A DNA stretch of 64,000 nt from Diplolepis rosae (Eukaryota; Arthropoda; Insecta; Hymenoptera; Diplolepididae), in assembly GCA_030998225.1 (NCBI GenBank), contig JAPYXD010000704.1, positions 12,524,001 through 12,588,000 of the forward strand. The letters run 5' to 3'. A program made the translations under genes and the position numbers. The notes below the pieces were generated by a model. That model worked only from the letters and a program-made list of their open reading frames with translations, ran no database searches and was not told the DNA's origin. Positions 12,715 through 22,744 of this stretch are shown piece by piece (the first letter of the stretch is position 1; each line of letters begins with the position of its first letter).

Positions 12715-12910
12715 TATGGTCATGGATCAATCGGACCACGCGATTGAATTATAAATTAATTCGCTCATGTTAGCTAACTTTTTATATTTAGAAAACACCT
12801 TTCTGGAAATTTGGGAAACGTAACAAAATACAATAAAGTACGTTTCGTGAGAAAAAGTACCATTTTAGAGAGTAAACCAGAACTATTGGAAAAAGTTCTG
12901 AAAAAGTTGT
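12715..12910. mobile_element. TTAA-type MITE family 2, partial copy
   Basis: GGTCATGGATCAATCGGACCACG at the left and the internal motif AAACGTAACAAAATACAATAAAG match family 2 at 27076-27421. The right arm is missing; the sequence runs into a tRNA-like segment near 12929. Confidence 0.5.
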
Positions 12911-12928
12911 TTATTATGTCTGTCTAAA

Positions 12929-13019
12929 GGGTCTGACCGTGGGGGAATCGAACCTACGACCTACGGGTTTCAACGCACCTACGTCCTACAGCTAACGCTG
13001 ATTCGCTGAATGGCCGACG
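12929..13019 (-). other. tRNA-like sequence (tRNA pseudogene or SINE head)
   Basis: On the minus strand there is a perfect B-box GGTTCGATTCC preceded about 45 bases upstream by an A-box-like TTAGCTGTAGG. The acceptor and T stems do not pair well, so it is not a functional tRNA. It abuts the partial family-2 MITE. Confidence 0.35.
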
Positions 13020-13274
13020 CGTTTCTAAGGAGGAGAAAAAGTACCATCTACGATTCCAACGTTTCAACTCTGATGGGAACTTTTTCGAACGTTACGATTA
13101 TATCGGATCTATAACTTAATTCGTGCGGTTTTCTAAGAGATGGCGTAACTTGATTATTATTCCATCGTTCCAATATTCCGAACATGCGTTGGAAAGTTAC
13201 TGTCATTGTGCGCCTTTTTCAGTATATGTCATTCATTTGAAGCGTAAACAATAATAATTTTTTTTCACTCAAAT

Positions 13275-14685
13275 ATGTCGAACTTTGTGCCTGAAAAAGT
13301 GTTTTTGCGGGGAGTTCTTCATTACTTTAATATATGAAGTTTATGGTGAACATGCTCTAGCTGAGCGAACGTGCCAAAAGTGGTTTGCACGATTTAAAAG
13401 TGGTGATTTTGGCTTGGAAGACGAAGAACGTCCTGGGCAGCCAAAAAAGTTTGAAGATGAAGAACTGGAAGCATTACTCGATGAAGATTGTTGCCAATCA
13501 CAAGAAGAGCTCGCAGAATCTTTGGGAGTCACTCAAGCATCCATTTTAAAACGTTTAAAAGCAGCCGGATACATTCAAAAGCAAGGAAATTGGGTTCCAC
13601 TTGAACTCAAGACGAGAGACGTTGAAAGGCGGTTTTGCATGTCCGCACGGAGAAAAATGGAGTGTCAAACTTAGAGTGTCAAAATTTAGGTATGTCAGTT
13701 TTATGTTGCAGATAGTACCACGTACTATCTATCATTTTTTCTTGATAGTCAGGGAGACCATAATTTTATAGTCTGTTTGAATATCGACAAAATGTCAAGT
13801 TTACATTCTGAAATAGTTAACCTGTCAACAGTGTCAACACTTACACTCCGAGATAATCGAGCTAACGCTCCTGAGATACTCAGGTTTACATTCCAGGATT
13901 CTCATACACTCTGGGAAAGTCAAGCTGAACATCTAGTTTTTACACTTCACAGATAGTACTTTACACTATGTAGAATGTTATCCCATAGTTAAAACTCCAA
14001 TATAATCAGTTTGACACTCCAGATGTTCAATTTGACACTTCATTTTTTTCCGTGCGAAATGCTGCTGGAACGCCACTAAAAGAAGTCATTTTTGCATCGG
14101 ATTGTTACTGGTGATGAAAAATGGATCCATTACGACAACCCTAAGCGCAAAAAATCATATGTGAAACCCGGCCAACCAGCCGAATCAACGGCAAAGCCGA
14201 ATATCCATGTCGCGAAGGTAATGCTCTGTATTTAGTGGGATCAGAAGGGTGTGCTGTATTATGAGCTGCTAAAGCCGGGTGAAACCATCAATGGAGAACG
14301 CTACCGAACACAATTAATCCGTTTGAAGAGAGCAATAGCCAAAAAACGCCCGAAATATGCGACCAGACACGAGGCAATAATTTTCCATCATGATAACGCT
14401 CGGCCCCATGTTGCTATTCCGGTTAAGAACTATTTGGAAAACAGTGGATGGGAAGTTTTACCCCACCCGCCTTATAGCCCAGACCATGCCCCTTCTGACT
14501 ACCATTTGTTCCGGTCGATGCAGAACGCCCTCACTGGAATACGGTTCACATCAGAACAGGGTATCAAAAATTGGCTTGATTCATTCTTGGCCACCAAGCC
14601 AGCGTAGTTCTTTTGGGATGGAATCCACAAATTGCCAGAAAGATGGGAAAAAGTCATAGCTTCAGATGGGCAATACTCTGAATAA
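13275..14685 (+). pseudogene. mariner transposase pseudogene (mauritiana/Mos1-like)
   Basis: The start MSNFVPEKVFLRGVLHY is at 13275. About 15 codons of the first helix region are then lost with a frameshift, and the frame resumes at EVYGEHALAERTCQKWF. Paired-type DNA-binding sequence follows (DLEDEERPGQ-like, QEELAESLGVTQ). A CACGGAG MITE splits the gene at 13646. After it come IVTGDEKWIHYD (first catalytic Asp), YYELLKPGETINGERY, FHHDNARPHVA (second) and PPYSPDHAPSDYHLF (third). It ends ERWEKVIASDGQY then TAA 14683. Internal TAG codons lie near 14233 and 14606. Removing the MITE and one CG copy restores the frame exactly at that point. Confidence 0.9.
13646..14054. mobile_element. MITE, CACGGAG ends, 2-bp CG target duplication
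   Basis: Terminal inverted repeats CACGGAGAAAAATGGAGTGTC and inverse bound 409 bp. CG is duplicated at 13644-13645 and 14055-14056. Deleting the element plus one CG returns the mariner frame, which proves a 2-bp duplication. The interior has many GAGTGTCAA / TTGACACTC subterminal motifs. Confidence 0.85.
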
Positions 14686-14764
14686 TACTATTGTACATGT
14701 TTTTCTTAAATAAACGTTCAAATTTTGAAAAAAACCGCACGAATTAAATTATAGATCCAATAAT

Positions 14765-15170
14765 ATTCCGTAAATGCGTGAAAGTAATATTTCAACCTAT
14801 GGAATGTCTTATAATGTAAACGCGAAAGGTATGCATACACATCTTTAAAGGTATATTTTGTCCAAAAAAAAGTTAGCATATGAATTTTCAATTTTTACCA
14901 CCATTCTTGGTGATATTTCCCGAAATGTGTCATATTAAGTAGCATATTTTTAGGACTAACTAACAGAAATTCCTAATGGTTCTGGTTCACCGTAAAAATT
15001 GGTACTATCGACCATCAAATTTTTATCCGTATAAATGACGGTTGTTGTTTGAAACAAATTACTATGCTTGAAAGTGACAAATCTATAAAGTTTATGTTGG
15101 AAGTTTGAAGACGCTACGTCGTTTTGCATTCGTTTGACAGCCATCAATAGTGAACGCTCTCAATGAATTT
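14765..15170. other. No gene recognised between two mariners
   Basis: AT-rich sequence with no clear element ends; the left terminal repeat expected for the next mariner was not found here. Confidence 0.35.
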
Positions 15171-15176
15171 ATAAAT

Positions 15177-15969
15177 ATGGAAAAAATCGGTCATCGTTAT
15201 ATGATACAATATTTTCATTCGAAAGGTCTCAGTCCAACCAATGTCAAAGCCGAGCTAGATTCTACTCTGGGGGAGTCTGGTCCTTCGTTTACAACAATAA
15301 AGTATTGCGTGGCAGAGTTTTAACGAGGTCGTACGAGTTGCCAAGACCATCGACTAAAAATGCGCGAGCTAGCAGACATGGTAGGCATTTCAAAAAGTGT
15401 TGTACATCGCATATTTATTGAAAATTTGAACATGATAAAGCTGTGGGCAAGATGGATGCCGCTTTTGGTCACCATGAAACAAAAACAGCGTCTTGAGGAT
15501 GATTCAAACGGGTGTTTGACAATGTTTCCCAGCAATAAAGCCGATTTTTTGCGTTGATTCATAACCAGAAATGAAACATGGGTCCATCACTTCACACCTG
15601 AGACGAAGGTACAGTCAGAACAATTGACTGAAAGGGGAGAATCAGCTCCAAAAAAAGGCGAATACAGTTCCATTTGATGATTAGGTCATGGCGTCAGTTT
15701 TTTGGGATGCACGTGGGATAATTTTCATTGATTATCTTCAAAAAGGAAAAAAAATCAACGGCGAGTATTATGCAAACTTATTACAGCGTTTGAGTGATGG
15801 AATCAAGATAAAACGACCGCATTTGGCGAAAGTGGTCAAAGATTTGCCAACAGTAAAGAGGTGGAGTCTGCGGTTAATAGCTATTTTCAGGAACTCGACG
15901 ATTCTCACTATAAACGAACATCGCTGGGAAAAGTGTATCGAGCTAAAAGAAAACAACGTTGAAAAATAA
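15177..15969 (+). pseudogene. mariner transposase pseudogene (irritans/mellifera type), internally deleted
   Basis: Begins MEKIGHRYMIQYFHSKG at ATG 15177. The helix-turn-helix part MRELADMVGISKSVVH is followed by TRNETWVHHFTPET, in which the expected catalytic Asp is Asn. Then come VSFLGC/FWDARGIIFIDYLQKGKKINGEYYANLL and a deletion that removes the second and third catalytic acidic residues. The end EHRWEKCIELKENNVEK is intact, with TAA at 15967. Several stops and frameshifts interrupt it. Confidence 0.85.
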
Positions 15970-16004
15970 AGGTATTTTTAACCAAATTTTTTGGGTTTTC
16001 TTTG

Positions 16005-16036
16005 TTAGGTTGGGTACTTCTGGAACTACCCTCGTA
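16005..16036 (+). repeat. mariner right terminal inverted repeat
   Basis: Read inverted, it starts TACGAGGGTAGTTCCAGAAG, the form typical of mariner ends. It lies 36 bases after the pseudogene stop. The matching left end was not found, so the copy is truncated. Confidence 0.65.
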
Positions 16037-16044
16037 CCTCTGTT

Positions 16045-16226
16045 AACGTTTTTTCGTATAACTTTTGTAAAAAAAATTTCATTCAAAGAAAATTGACAAA
16101 CGCTCTTTATCGTCTTTTATTGTATTTTCCAAACTTTCAGGAAGATATTATCTAAAATGAAAAAGTTATCTTACATGAACTTTTACAGGAATTTGGTCAC
16201 TTGGTCTAGTTGATCCATAGCCTTAA
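16045..16226. mobile_element. TTAA-type MITE family 2, right part
   Basis: Carries the family-2 motifs ATTGACAAACGCTCTTTAT and GGAATTTGGTCACTTGGTC, and ends CCATAGCC then TTAA (16223-16226). The left part is missing. Confidence 0.55.
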
Positions 16227-16940
16227 GAAAGTGAATATGACTCAGTTTCAAATTTGAATTTAACTAAATGTATGTAACATAATAGCAAAACATTCATTGA
16301 TGGTTTTTATTGTTGATACAGTCACGTAGACTGCAGTCGTGCCGAAAATTGCGTTATAATAGCAATTGACTATGTGGATTCTCCCAAAGGTATCATGTGT
16401 CGCTGACTATGCAGTCAAACTGACCGCAGCCACGTTGCACGTGAACGTAACTTAGTAGTGGTTGCTGCAATATTGGAATATAGTTATATCACATGGTTGC
16501 ACAACACGTGTGTTTCCGGCTAATACGTATCGTGCTAACGGGTAATGAATCGAACGAATTTCCAACCCCGCTTTAGATGATCTAACGTACCAACAGACAT
16601 GATTTCAAAAATAGATACAGCTTATCGGTTTTAAATAAAATATTGTATAATTACTGTATGGGTCGTTGCCAAAAAGTTGTGACATTCAAGTCCAGCAGGT
16701 TTACACATTTTTGTTATTTATTTATTTTTTTAACACTAGAATAAAGTTGTTGTTGAGCATTTTGTATTGGCACAATAAAAATTAGTTTTATCTACAGAAA
16801 TATTTTGTCAAGCCAACAATTATTCTAATAGGGTAAGAAATAAATTTTGCTGAGTAAACAAAATAATTTTGTTTGATCAACAAAAAAATGATGTAAGTTC
16901 AATAAAAAGGCGCAATAAAAAAATTTGGCAGGCTCAACAA
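16227..16940. other. No gene recognised
   Basis: A moderately complex stretch at about 16310-16620 is not repeated in the window. From about 16785 the sequence carries the CAAAATAATTTTGTTT-type repeats related to 11140-11570. Confidence 0.3.
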
Positions 16941-16941
16941 A

Positions 16942-17160
16942 AGATTTTTGTTGATATTCATCGATTACATTAAAAAGGGAAAAACAATCAAGAGAGTATT
17001 ATGCCAATTTTATGCCCCATCCACTATACTTGCCACATTTGGCCCCATGCGAATTTTATCTGACCCCAAACTTCAAAAAATAGCTCAGATGTAAAATATT
17101 TTCGAAAAATAATGAGGTTTTCGTAACTATCGTTGTAAATTTTTCTTGAATCTCTTAAAC
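16942..17160 (+). pseudogene. mariner transposase fragment, heavily decayed
   Basis: Mixed-frame translation gives FIDYIKKGKTIK-like, then EYYANF, then after a deletion PHPLYLPHLAPCEFYL and NFKK, matching the end of the mariner catalytic core. The third acidic residue appears as Glu (PCEFYL). No ends or second acidic residue remain. Confidence 0.65.
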
Positions 17161-17227
17161 TCGTTTTACTTTATTTGGGTTTTTAAATGTTATGGAACAG
17201 TCCAACTTATCGTGTAACAATCTCTGT

Positions 17228-17397
17228 ATTCATATTAATTGCCTTTTTTGGAATTCAGATTATTAATTGCTTCAATTAAAGCATGCCAGTATCAAAATGG
17301 CAATAATTGGCACAGCCTCAGGAACTGGGTCGTACGAAGGAATACGTTTTTAATGAAGTCCGTGAAAGAATAAGTAGAAAATTTCAGAGTATATCGT
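17228..17397 (+). repeat. Direct repeat, copy 1 (partner 18130-18297)
   Basis: About 165 bp, starting ATTCATATTAAT and containing TTGGCACAGCCTCAGGAACT and GTCGTACGAAGGAATACG, recurs almost identically at 18130-18297. It is a local duplication of unknown origin. Confidence 0.75.
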
Positions 17398-17899
17398 AGT
17401 TTTTTGAACATACTAAAGAAACAAATATTAGGATATGTTTTTAAAACGCCCTAAATGCATCACGTATTAAATGAAGATGCACATTTTCTGACAAGGGATA
17501 AAATATGAAAGATTGAATGGTGCCACGCCATGCATAAATGTCTGACGCCGTGGGCATTATATTTATGTTGGTCATTAGTTCGAGTGCCAGACTGCAACGG
17601 TCGATTGGCAATGCAAATGAATTTGTGTAAATAATGTTCAGAGAGGCCCTTGGGTATTCAGTTATTCTCTTTTTTGCATCACGTAGCATTTGCTCTTTTC
17701 TGCTCCAAATAGTCTTTCGATCACGTAACTGTGAGATTTATTCCAATCGAATAATTGGGCTCTAGCAAAGAATTCAACTTTCTGATCTTAACAAGAAATC
17801 TCTTCTTAGAGTAAAAAAATAAACAATTGATTCTGAAATCGATTGATGTGTTTATGTGTTAGAATAGCTATTTTCACAACACGTTTTATGGTAATTGTA
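17398..17899. other. Unique segment between duplicated blocks; no gene recognised
   Basis: A minus-strand open frame of 82 codons (17441-17689) lies here, with no recognised motif, signal or splice context. I do not call it. Confidence 0.3.
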
Positions 17900-18125
17900 C
17901 ATTCACTGTCTGTTTTGAGACGGGAAAATGCCTGATTTCATAACTGTTGCTATTTTCCCCACTCGTGGGGAAAATGGCCATTTTTCCGTCTCAAAACAGA
18001 CGGTGAAAGTACAATTGTCACTAGACATGTTGGGAAAATTTCGTGTGATTGCAGTATTCGCCTTCGGTTCGTGTTGCAACAGTTGTGAAATCAGCCATTT
18101 TCCCGTCTCAAAACAGACAACGTTT
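17900..18125. mobile_element. Foldback element with CTGTCTGTTTTGAGACGG arms, copy 1
   Basis: CTGTCTGTTTTGAGACGGG at the left is matched by inverse CCGTCTCAAAACAGACA at the right. Internal palindromes CCCCACTCGTGGGG and CACAACTGTTGC with inverses are present. Copies are at 18315-18662 and, partial, at 61660-61745. Open frames on both strands are by-products of the symmetry. Confidence 0.65.
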
Positions 18126-18129
18126 GTAT

Positions 18130-18297
18130 TCATATTAATCGTTTTTTTCGGAATTGGGATTATTAATTGCTTCAATTAAAGCAAGCGAGTATCAAAATGG
18201 CAATAATTGGCACAGCCTCAGGAACTGGGTCGTACGAAGGAATACGTTTTTAACGAAGTCCATAAAAGAATAAGCAGAAAATTTCAGAGTATTAGAT
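18130..18297 (+). repeat. Direct repeat, copy 2 (partner 17228-17397)
   Basis: Near-identical to 17228-17397 and adjacent to foldback copies on both sides. Confidence 0.75.
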
Positions 18298-18314
18298 GTC
18301 TAGTGAAAAACGTA

Positions 18315-18662
18315 TTTTCACTGTCTGTTTTGAGACGGGAAAATGCCTGATTTCACAACTGTTGCTATTTTCCCCACTCGTGGGGAAAATGGCCATTTTT
18401 TCGTCTCAAAACAGACGGCGAAAGTAAAATTGTCACTAGACGTGTTGGAAAAAATAACGTGTTTCACTCGTGGGGGACAAGCGATTGTCATTTCGTGTGA
18501 TTGTAGCACTCACCTTCGGTTCGTGTTGCAAACTTCACACTCATTGGCAAATGATCGTTTTCCCCACTAGTAAAACAAATAGCAACAGTTGTGAAATCAG
18601 CCATATTCCCGTCTCAAAACACACGGTGAAAGTACAATTGTCACCTGACGTGTTGGGAAAAA
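18315..18662. mobile_element. Foldback element with CTGTCTGTTTTGAGACGG arms, copy 2
   Basis: Same arms as 17900-18125, longer interior with additional GGTGAAAGTACAATTGTCAC and GTGTTGGGAAAA motifs. Likely two overlapping or rearranged units. Confidence 0.6.
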
Positions 18663-18817
18663 AGATTCTTATCAAAGGACTGATTAATTTGATTTCGTAT
18701 TTCCTTGACGTGACAATGATTTCAAAGTCTTTTTTGTCAAGCCAATTTTTTCGATGAATGCTAGTGTCGTGTGGTTAGCACTGACAATTCGTTCCTTATT
18801 TTATTCACAATCGCCAG

Positions 18818-18930
18818 AAAGAGAAATCAAATTGAACTTGATGACAGGAAAGAGGAAAAAAGGAAGAGTGTTATCTGTTTTCCGCCAATAGAAGTTCCCA
18901 CCTCAGAGAGAGATCCTTGTCGTGTTAGGC
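18818..18930 (+). other. Candidate coding exon (unrecognised)
   Basis: A pyrimidine-rich acceptor (TTATTTTATTCACAATCGCCAG) precedes an open stretch of about 38 codons rich in Lys, Arg, Glu and Asp (contains RNQIELDDRKEEKRK and EVPTSERDPCRVRP). It ends at a CCT/GTAAGC donor. G+C is clearly higher than in the flanks. A second open frame with the motif FPFVELEKDFLKTRS follows at about 18990-19100. No homology recognised; chance is possible. Confidence 0.2.
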
Positions 18931-19109
18931 CTGTAAGCGAGGATACAGTAAGATAGATAGTTTTCATCTCTCCGCTTCATAAATCTTCGTGGGAGATGGA
19001 AGAAAGCAAGATGATGGCCCCAGATTCCCTTTTGTGGAACTTGAGAAGGATTTTCTGAAAACCAGAAGCCTAAAATCCCCATGTAGTAGAATTCCGGTTT
19101 GATAAAACG

Positions 19110-20140
19110 ATCTGATAATTTTCAACGGTTATTAAATTTTTTTTTCGATGATCCCCCTTAATAATTACTCAAAAGTATTCATTTTTTGCAAATTTCAGGT
19201 TATTAATTATACAGTATTAATATTTTTGCAGTTTTTTTGCAATTTAGTTATATTATAAAAGAGAAAAATGCATGTAAAAATCTAAGATGGTAGTGTCTTA
19301 AAAAATCAATTTGTATTATATTTAAAACTGCAAAGTTTAATGATATGTTAAACAATTCTAAAAACAAAGTTATACGTGAAATTTAGTTAAATGTTAAGTA
19401 AATCAAAACATTTAGAGCAGAAAATATACATATTTGTTTCTTGAAGGATAAGAGAAGCTCATAAATATTTCATTTTAGGTATATTTTTCTTTCCTTCTAC
19501 GAATATTCTGTCAAATGAATATGTGTAGAAGCAATATTGTCCGAACCGTTTGTTGAAGATTTTTATAGGTTTATGAATATAAAATTATACCGAGGAAAAG
19601 TAAATTCCTTAAAATGTGAGAAAGCGTGTTTTCATACACGAATGTAAATAGTATTACTTCATTTCCACCACATTTCATTTAATTTACAAGAAATACGAAA
19701 AAACTTGAATTTTAAAAGTGAAGTTTCATACTTTTTACAGCAAAATAACTTTCTCATACTGTTAGAAATGTTTTTGCATTAATTTTAAAAAACTACGTCG
19801 AAATGTTAATTTAGTTACGTATTTTGCAAGAGTAAAATGAATTTAATCATGTTTAGTAACTGACAAGTACTCTTTAAATTTTTAATTAACAATAATTTGT
19901 TCGGCCTTAATTAGTGAAAATTTTTACTAATTTTTAGCGATATTCAAATAATTTATGAATAAATTTAACTCATTTATAGTAAACTTTGACTAATTTAGAG
20001 TACAATCCTGAAGAATTTATAGTTAAAACTTTCTACTAATTGATACTGAATGCATTCTCCCTAACACATGAGTAAATTTTACTCTGTTAGTTGATATTGA
20101 ATAATTTAGTTTTGAAGAGTGAGTATTAATGAAAGTTTGC
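19110..20140. other. AT-rich DNA, no gene recognised
   Basis: Low-complexity A/T-rich sequence. Around 19900-20100, repeated ACTAATTTT / TTTACT motifs suggest a degraded foldback. Confidence 0.4.
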
Positions 20141-20141
20141 C

Positions 20142-20465
20142 GTTCGTGTTAGACCCGAATATCCAGAAGGAAAACAGCTGTTTTTATTGCATGATAATGC
20201 ACTTCCTCACAAGACCAAAAAAGTCAACGAATTTTTTATGAAAAAACAGATATTTGTCATCGACCACCCTCCGTATTAGCCTGATCTATCACCGTGTGAC
20301 TATTTTCTGTTCCCAAAACTGAAAACTGCAATGAAAGGAGCTTTTCACGATGACGTTCCAACCATTCAAGCAGCTGTGACACAAGTGCTAAAGAACATCC
20401 CAAAAGCCGAGTTTAAAAAGTCTATGGATAAATTGGTTGGTCGTTCCAAACGTTGTATTCTATAA
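20142..20465 (+). pseudogene. mariner transposase C-terminal fragment
   Basis: One frame reads EGKQLFLLHDNALPHKTK (second catalytic Asp), then HPPY followed by an in-frame TAG, then PDLSPCDYFLFPKLK (third Asp), AMKGAFHDDVPTIQAAV and KLVGRSKRCIL, stopping at TAA 20463. A right-end repeat AAAGTTCGGTTATTTTTAGA follows at 20468. The end and protein match the element at 49804-50731, so both are one family. The N-terminal two thirds are absent. Confidence 0.85.
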
Positions 20466-20544
20466 CTAAAAAGTTCGGTTATTTTTAGATCACACTGCGC
20501 ATGATTAAAACCTTCATTACTTTTTCATAGTTTTAAAAAAATTA

Positions 20545-21112
20545 TAAAAAAATCTTTTTTTGATGCAATTCAGCTTTTGATGTTGTTTGTGGTGGTTCAT
20601 CACGCTTGGACCATGGTCGTTTTCGAACGACGTTATTGTAAACAATCTATTTTTCACCACCAGTGATAATTCGTTTAAAAAAAGGATCGAATTCATTGCG
20701 TTTAAGATGCAAATCACAAGCGTTGATGCGTTTTGTTAAATTAATTTCTTTCAATTCATGTGGAATCCAAACATCAAGTTTTTAACGAGTCCAAGACGTT
20801 GTATATGAGGCTCGATTGTTGATTTTGGTATTTTAAACATTTTTTCAATCTCTCACACAGTTACATGATGAGCCGGTTCGATTATGGCTTTGATTTGGTC
20901 ATCATCAACATCATTTGGCCGACCTGAACGTTCCTCATCTTTGAGTGAAAAATCCCCAGAACGGAATTTATCAAACCAATTTCGACACTGTCAATCTTTC
21001 AAGGTTCCTCACAATACATATCACGTAACTTTTTAGCAGCCTGTGATGCGTTCTTTCCTTTACGAAAATAAAAAAGCAAAATATGACGAAAATGCTCATT
21101 ATTACACTCCAT
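20545..21112 (-). pseudogene. mariner transposase N-terminal half (cecropia/Hsmar1-like)
   Basis: From ATG at 21112 on the minus strand: MECNNEHFRHILLFYF, GKNASQAAKKLRDMY, a TGA, QCRNWFDKFRSGDFSL, DEERSGRPNDVDDDQ, then SSTIEPHIQRLG-like helix-turn-helix sequence, and finally WIVYNN- and PPQTTSKAELHQKK-like pieces. The first catalytic Asp is changed (TGGEK instead of TGDEK) and the following Trp is a stop. The rest of the gene is missing, where the oppositely oriented fragment at 20142-20497 begins. Confidence 0.85.
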
Positions 21113-21262
21113 CTTAAAGTTGATGTCAAACTAACAACTGTAAAGGAAATTACGCGCGATTTGTTTGCAAAGCAAGCTAAGAGTGACAGCTAAGAAATGT
21201 CAGAAGGAAAAAATCATTACATTGACAGAAATCATTCAAAAAGATGATCAAGGACATCTATA

Positions 21263-21450
21263 CACTGAGAAAAAAATGCTATTGAATCTATAGGTTTTTT
21301 GCCAAAAGCATGTTTATCATTGATTTAAATCAAAATGCTATAGAATTGGTAGTATATATGTATCATTTTTTATAGAATATTTTTTTGGATCAATAATATA
21401 CATGCTTTTGGCAGAAATGCTATAGATTCAATAGCATTTTTTTCTCAGTG
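21263..21450. mobile_element. 188-bp foldback MITE, CACTGAG ends, TA duplication
   Basis: Ends CACTGAGAAAAAAATGCTAT and its inverse; the arms pair over most of the length. TA flanks both sides (21261-21262, 21451-21452). It sits in the leader of the minus-strand mariner, between its coding start and its terminal repeat (21457-21486), so it is younger. Confidence 0.85.
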
Positions 21451-21456
21451 TACGTG

Positions 21457-21486
21457 AAATCGGCAATTACTTCTGGGACAACCCAA
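21457..21486 (-). repeat. mariner terminal inverted repeat
   Basis: Read on the minus strand it begins TTGGGTTGTCCCAGAAGTAA, a typical mariner end, and belongs to the cecropia-like pseudogene at 20545-21112. Confidence 0.75.
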
Positions 21487-21494
21487 TAATTTCA

Positions 21495-22670
21495 CACTGA
21501 GAGAAATTATTAGACGTGATTACCCATTTTCTTTTTGTAAAAAAGGGTCACAAGTATGTTTTTTTACTCTCTAAATCTGAATCGGTCAAATTTTCACTGA
21601 TTCAGCAGTGACACAATATTTTTCGCTGTTAAATCAATAAATTTTCACTGAAGTAATCATTAAAATTCAACTGATTCACAGTAACCTCTTTTTAGCCATT
21701 TGAATCAGTCCAATTTCACTGATAATCAGTAGATTTTGACTGATTCAGATTTAGAGAGTAAACACCTTAGTCCTTACAGCTAGATTAACTGAGAAGCAAT
21801 GATTAAAACTTTTAGTAAAACTTACAAAATTCGATTAGTCGGTCCGTTTTGTACCTGGGACTATTTTCATGCATTCCCACATTGTATCGATCTTATAATA
21901 GAAGATACCAATACGTTTTTGTAAAACTTACTAATTGCGTTAATTGCTATTACTATTTGTCCAGTTTAGTTATTACAAAAATATATATTTTTCCGACATA
22001 ACTGAGAATCGTTGTATTAAAAACTATTCCAATATCTTGATTAGAAACTGATGAATTTTTTCATCCGTACATGATTAAAATAGTAATTCCAACTTTGGAA
22101 AAAACGTTAAATTTACCATTCAATCTATTTTATTTCGGTTAAAGTAGATAGAAACTTTCTTAGATCAGAATTGTTTAGGAGAAAAAAAACGTATTTAATT
22201 ATTGTTTTTCAAAATGTAACAAAGGATAATAATTGTTGACATGTTTTTCATCACAAACTGCACAACAGTTTGAAATTATACTTTAAAATCACCATGATTT
22301 AATTCTTCTCGTTTTGATGAAAAACAAATGCAAAATTTCAAGAAATCAATGTATATAACGATTTTAGTACGATTCAAAACAGTTGATAAGCAGGTAAAAT
22401 CTAATTTGTCTGTACAATTATTTATTGAAGTTCACTATTACCAAACAATTACAAGTCATGTTTGCACACGAAATATTGCATATGGAAATAAAATATTTAC
22501 ATTTCTCAAACTAAATGAATTTGATCAATTTTACAAAAAAAAATTAGTAGCATACTTAGTTCCATGGAATTTTGAGCATTGGTAAGTTTTACAAAATTTT
22601 TGGTACTGCTTACTAAAAATATATAGTTGTGACCTTTTAGTCAGCACAACTAATAAGGTTTCTCTCAGTG
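21495..22670. mobile_element. 1.2-kb element, CACTGAGAGAAA ends, 2-bp CA duplication
   Basis: Terminal inverted repeats CACTGAGAGAAA with CA duplicated at 21493-21494 and 22671-22672. Subterminal TTAGTAAAACTTAC-type motifs and TTATTAG recur. A smaller foldback with TACTCTCTAAATCTGAATC arms (21563-21763) is nested inside. No intact coding frame; an 85-codon frame at 22328-22585 has no recognisable domain. Confidence 0.7.
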
Positions 22671-22744
22671 CAGTTCGCCATCAAGGATATTAATCTTTGC
22701 AACTCTCAATGGTAATTTATATAGTTACGCTATATATACAAATG

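Larger units (their letters stand above)
13099..14764 (+). mobile_element. mariner element, Mos1-like, with nested MITE
   Basis: Inverted ends of about 34 bp share the core TTAATTCGTGCGGTTTT (left near 13113, right ending near 14762). The element holds a broken transposase gene and a 409-bp MITE (13646-14054). Confidence 0.85.

Noticed and set aside
17441..17689. 82-codon minus-strand open frame
   Set aside because: No motif, splice signals or start context; frames of this length are expected by chance in 64 kb read in six frames.
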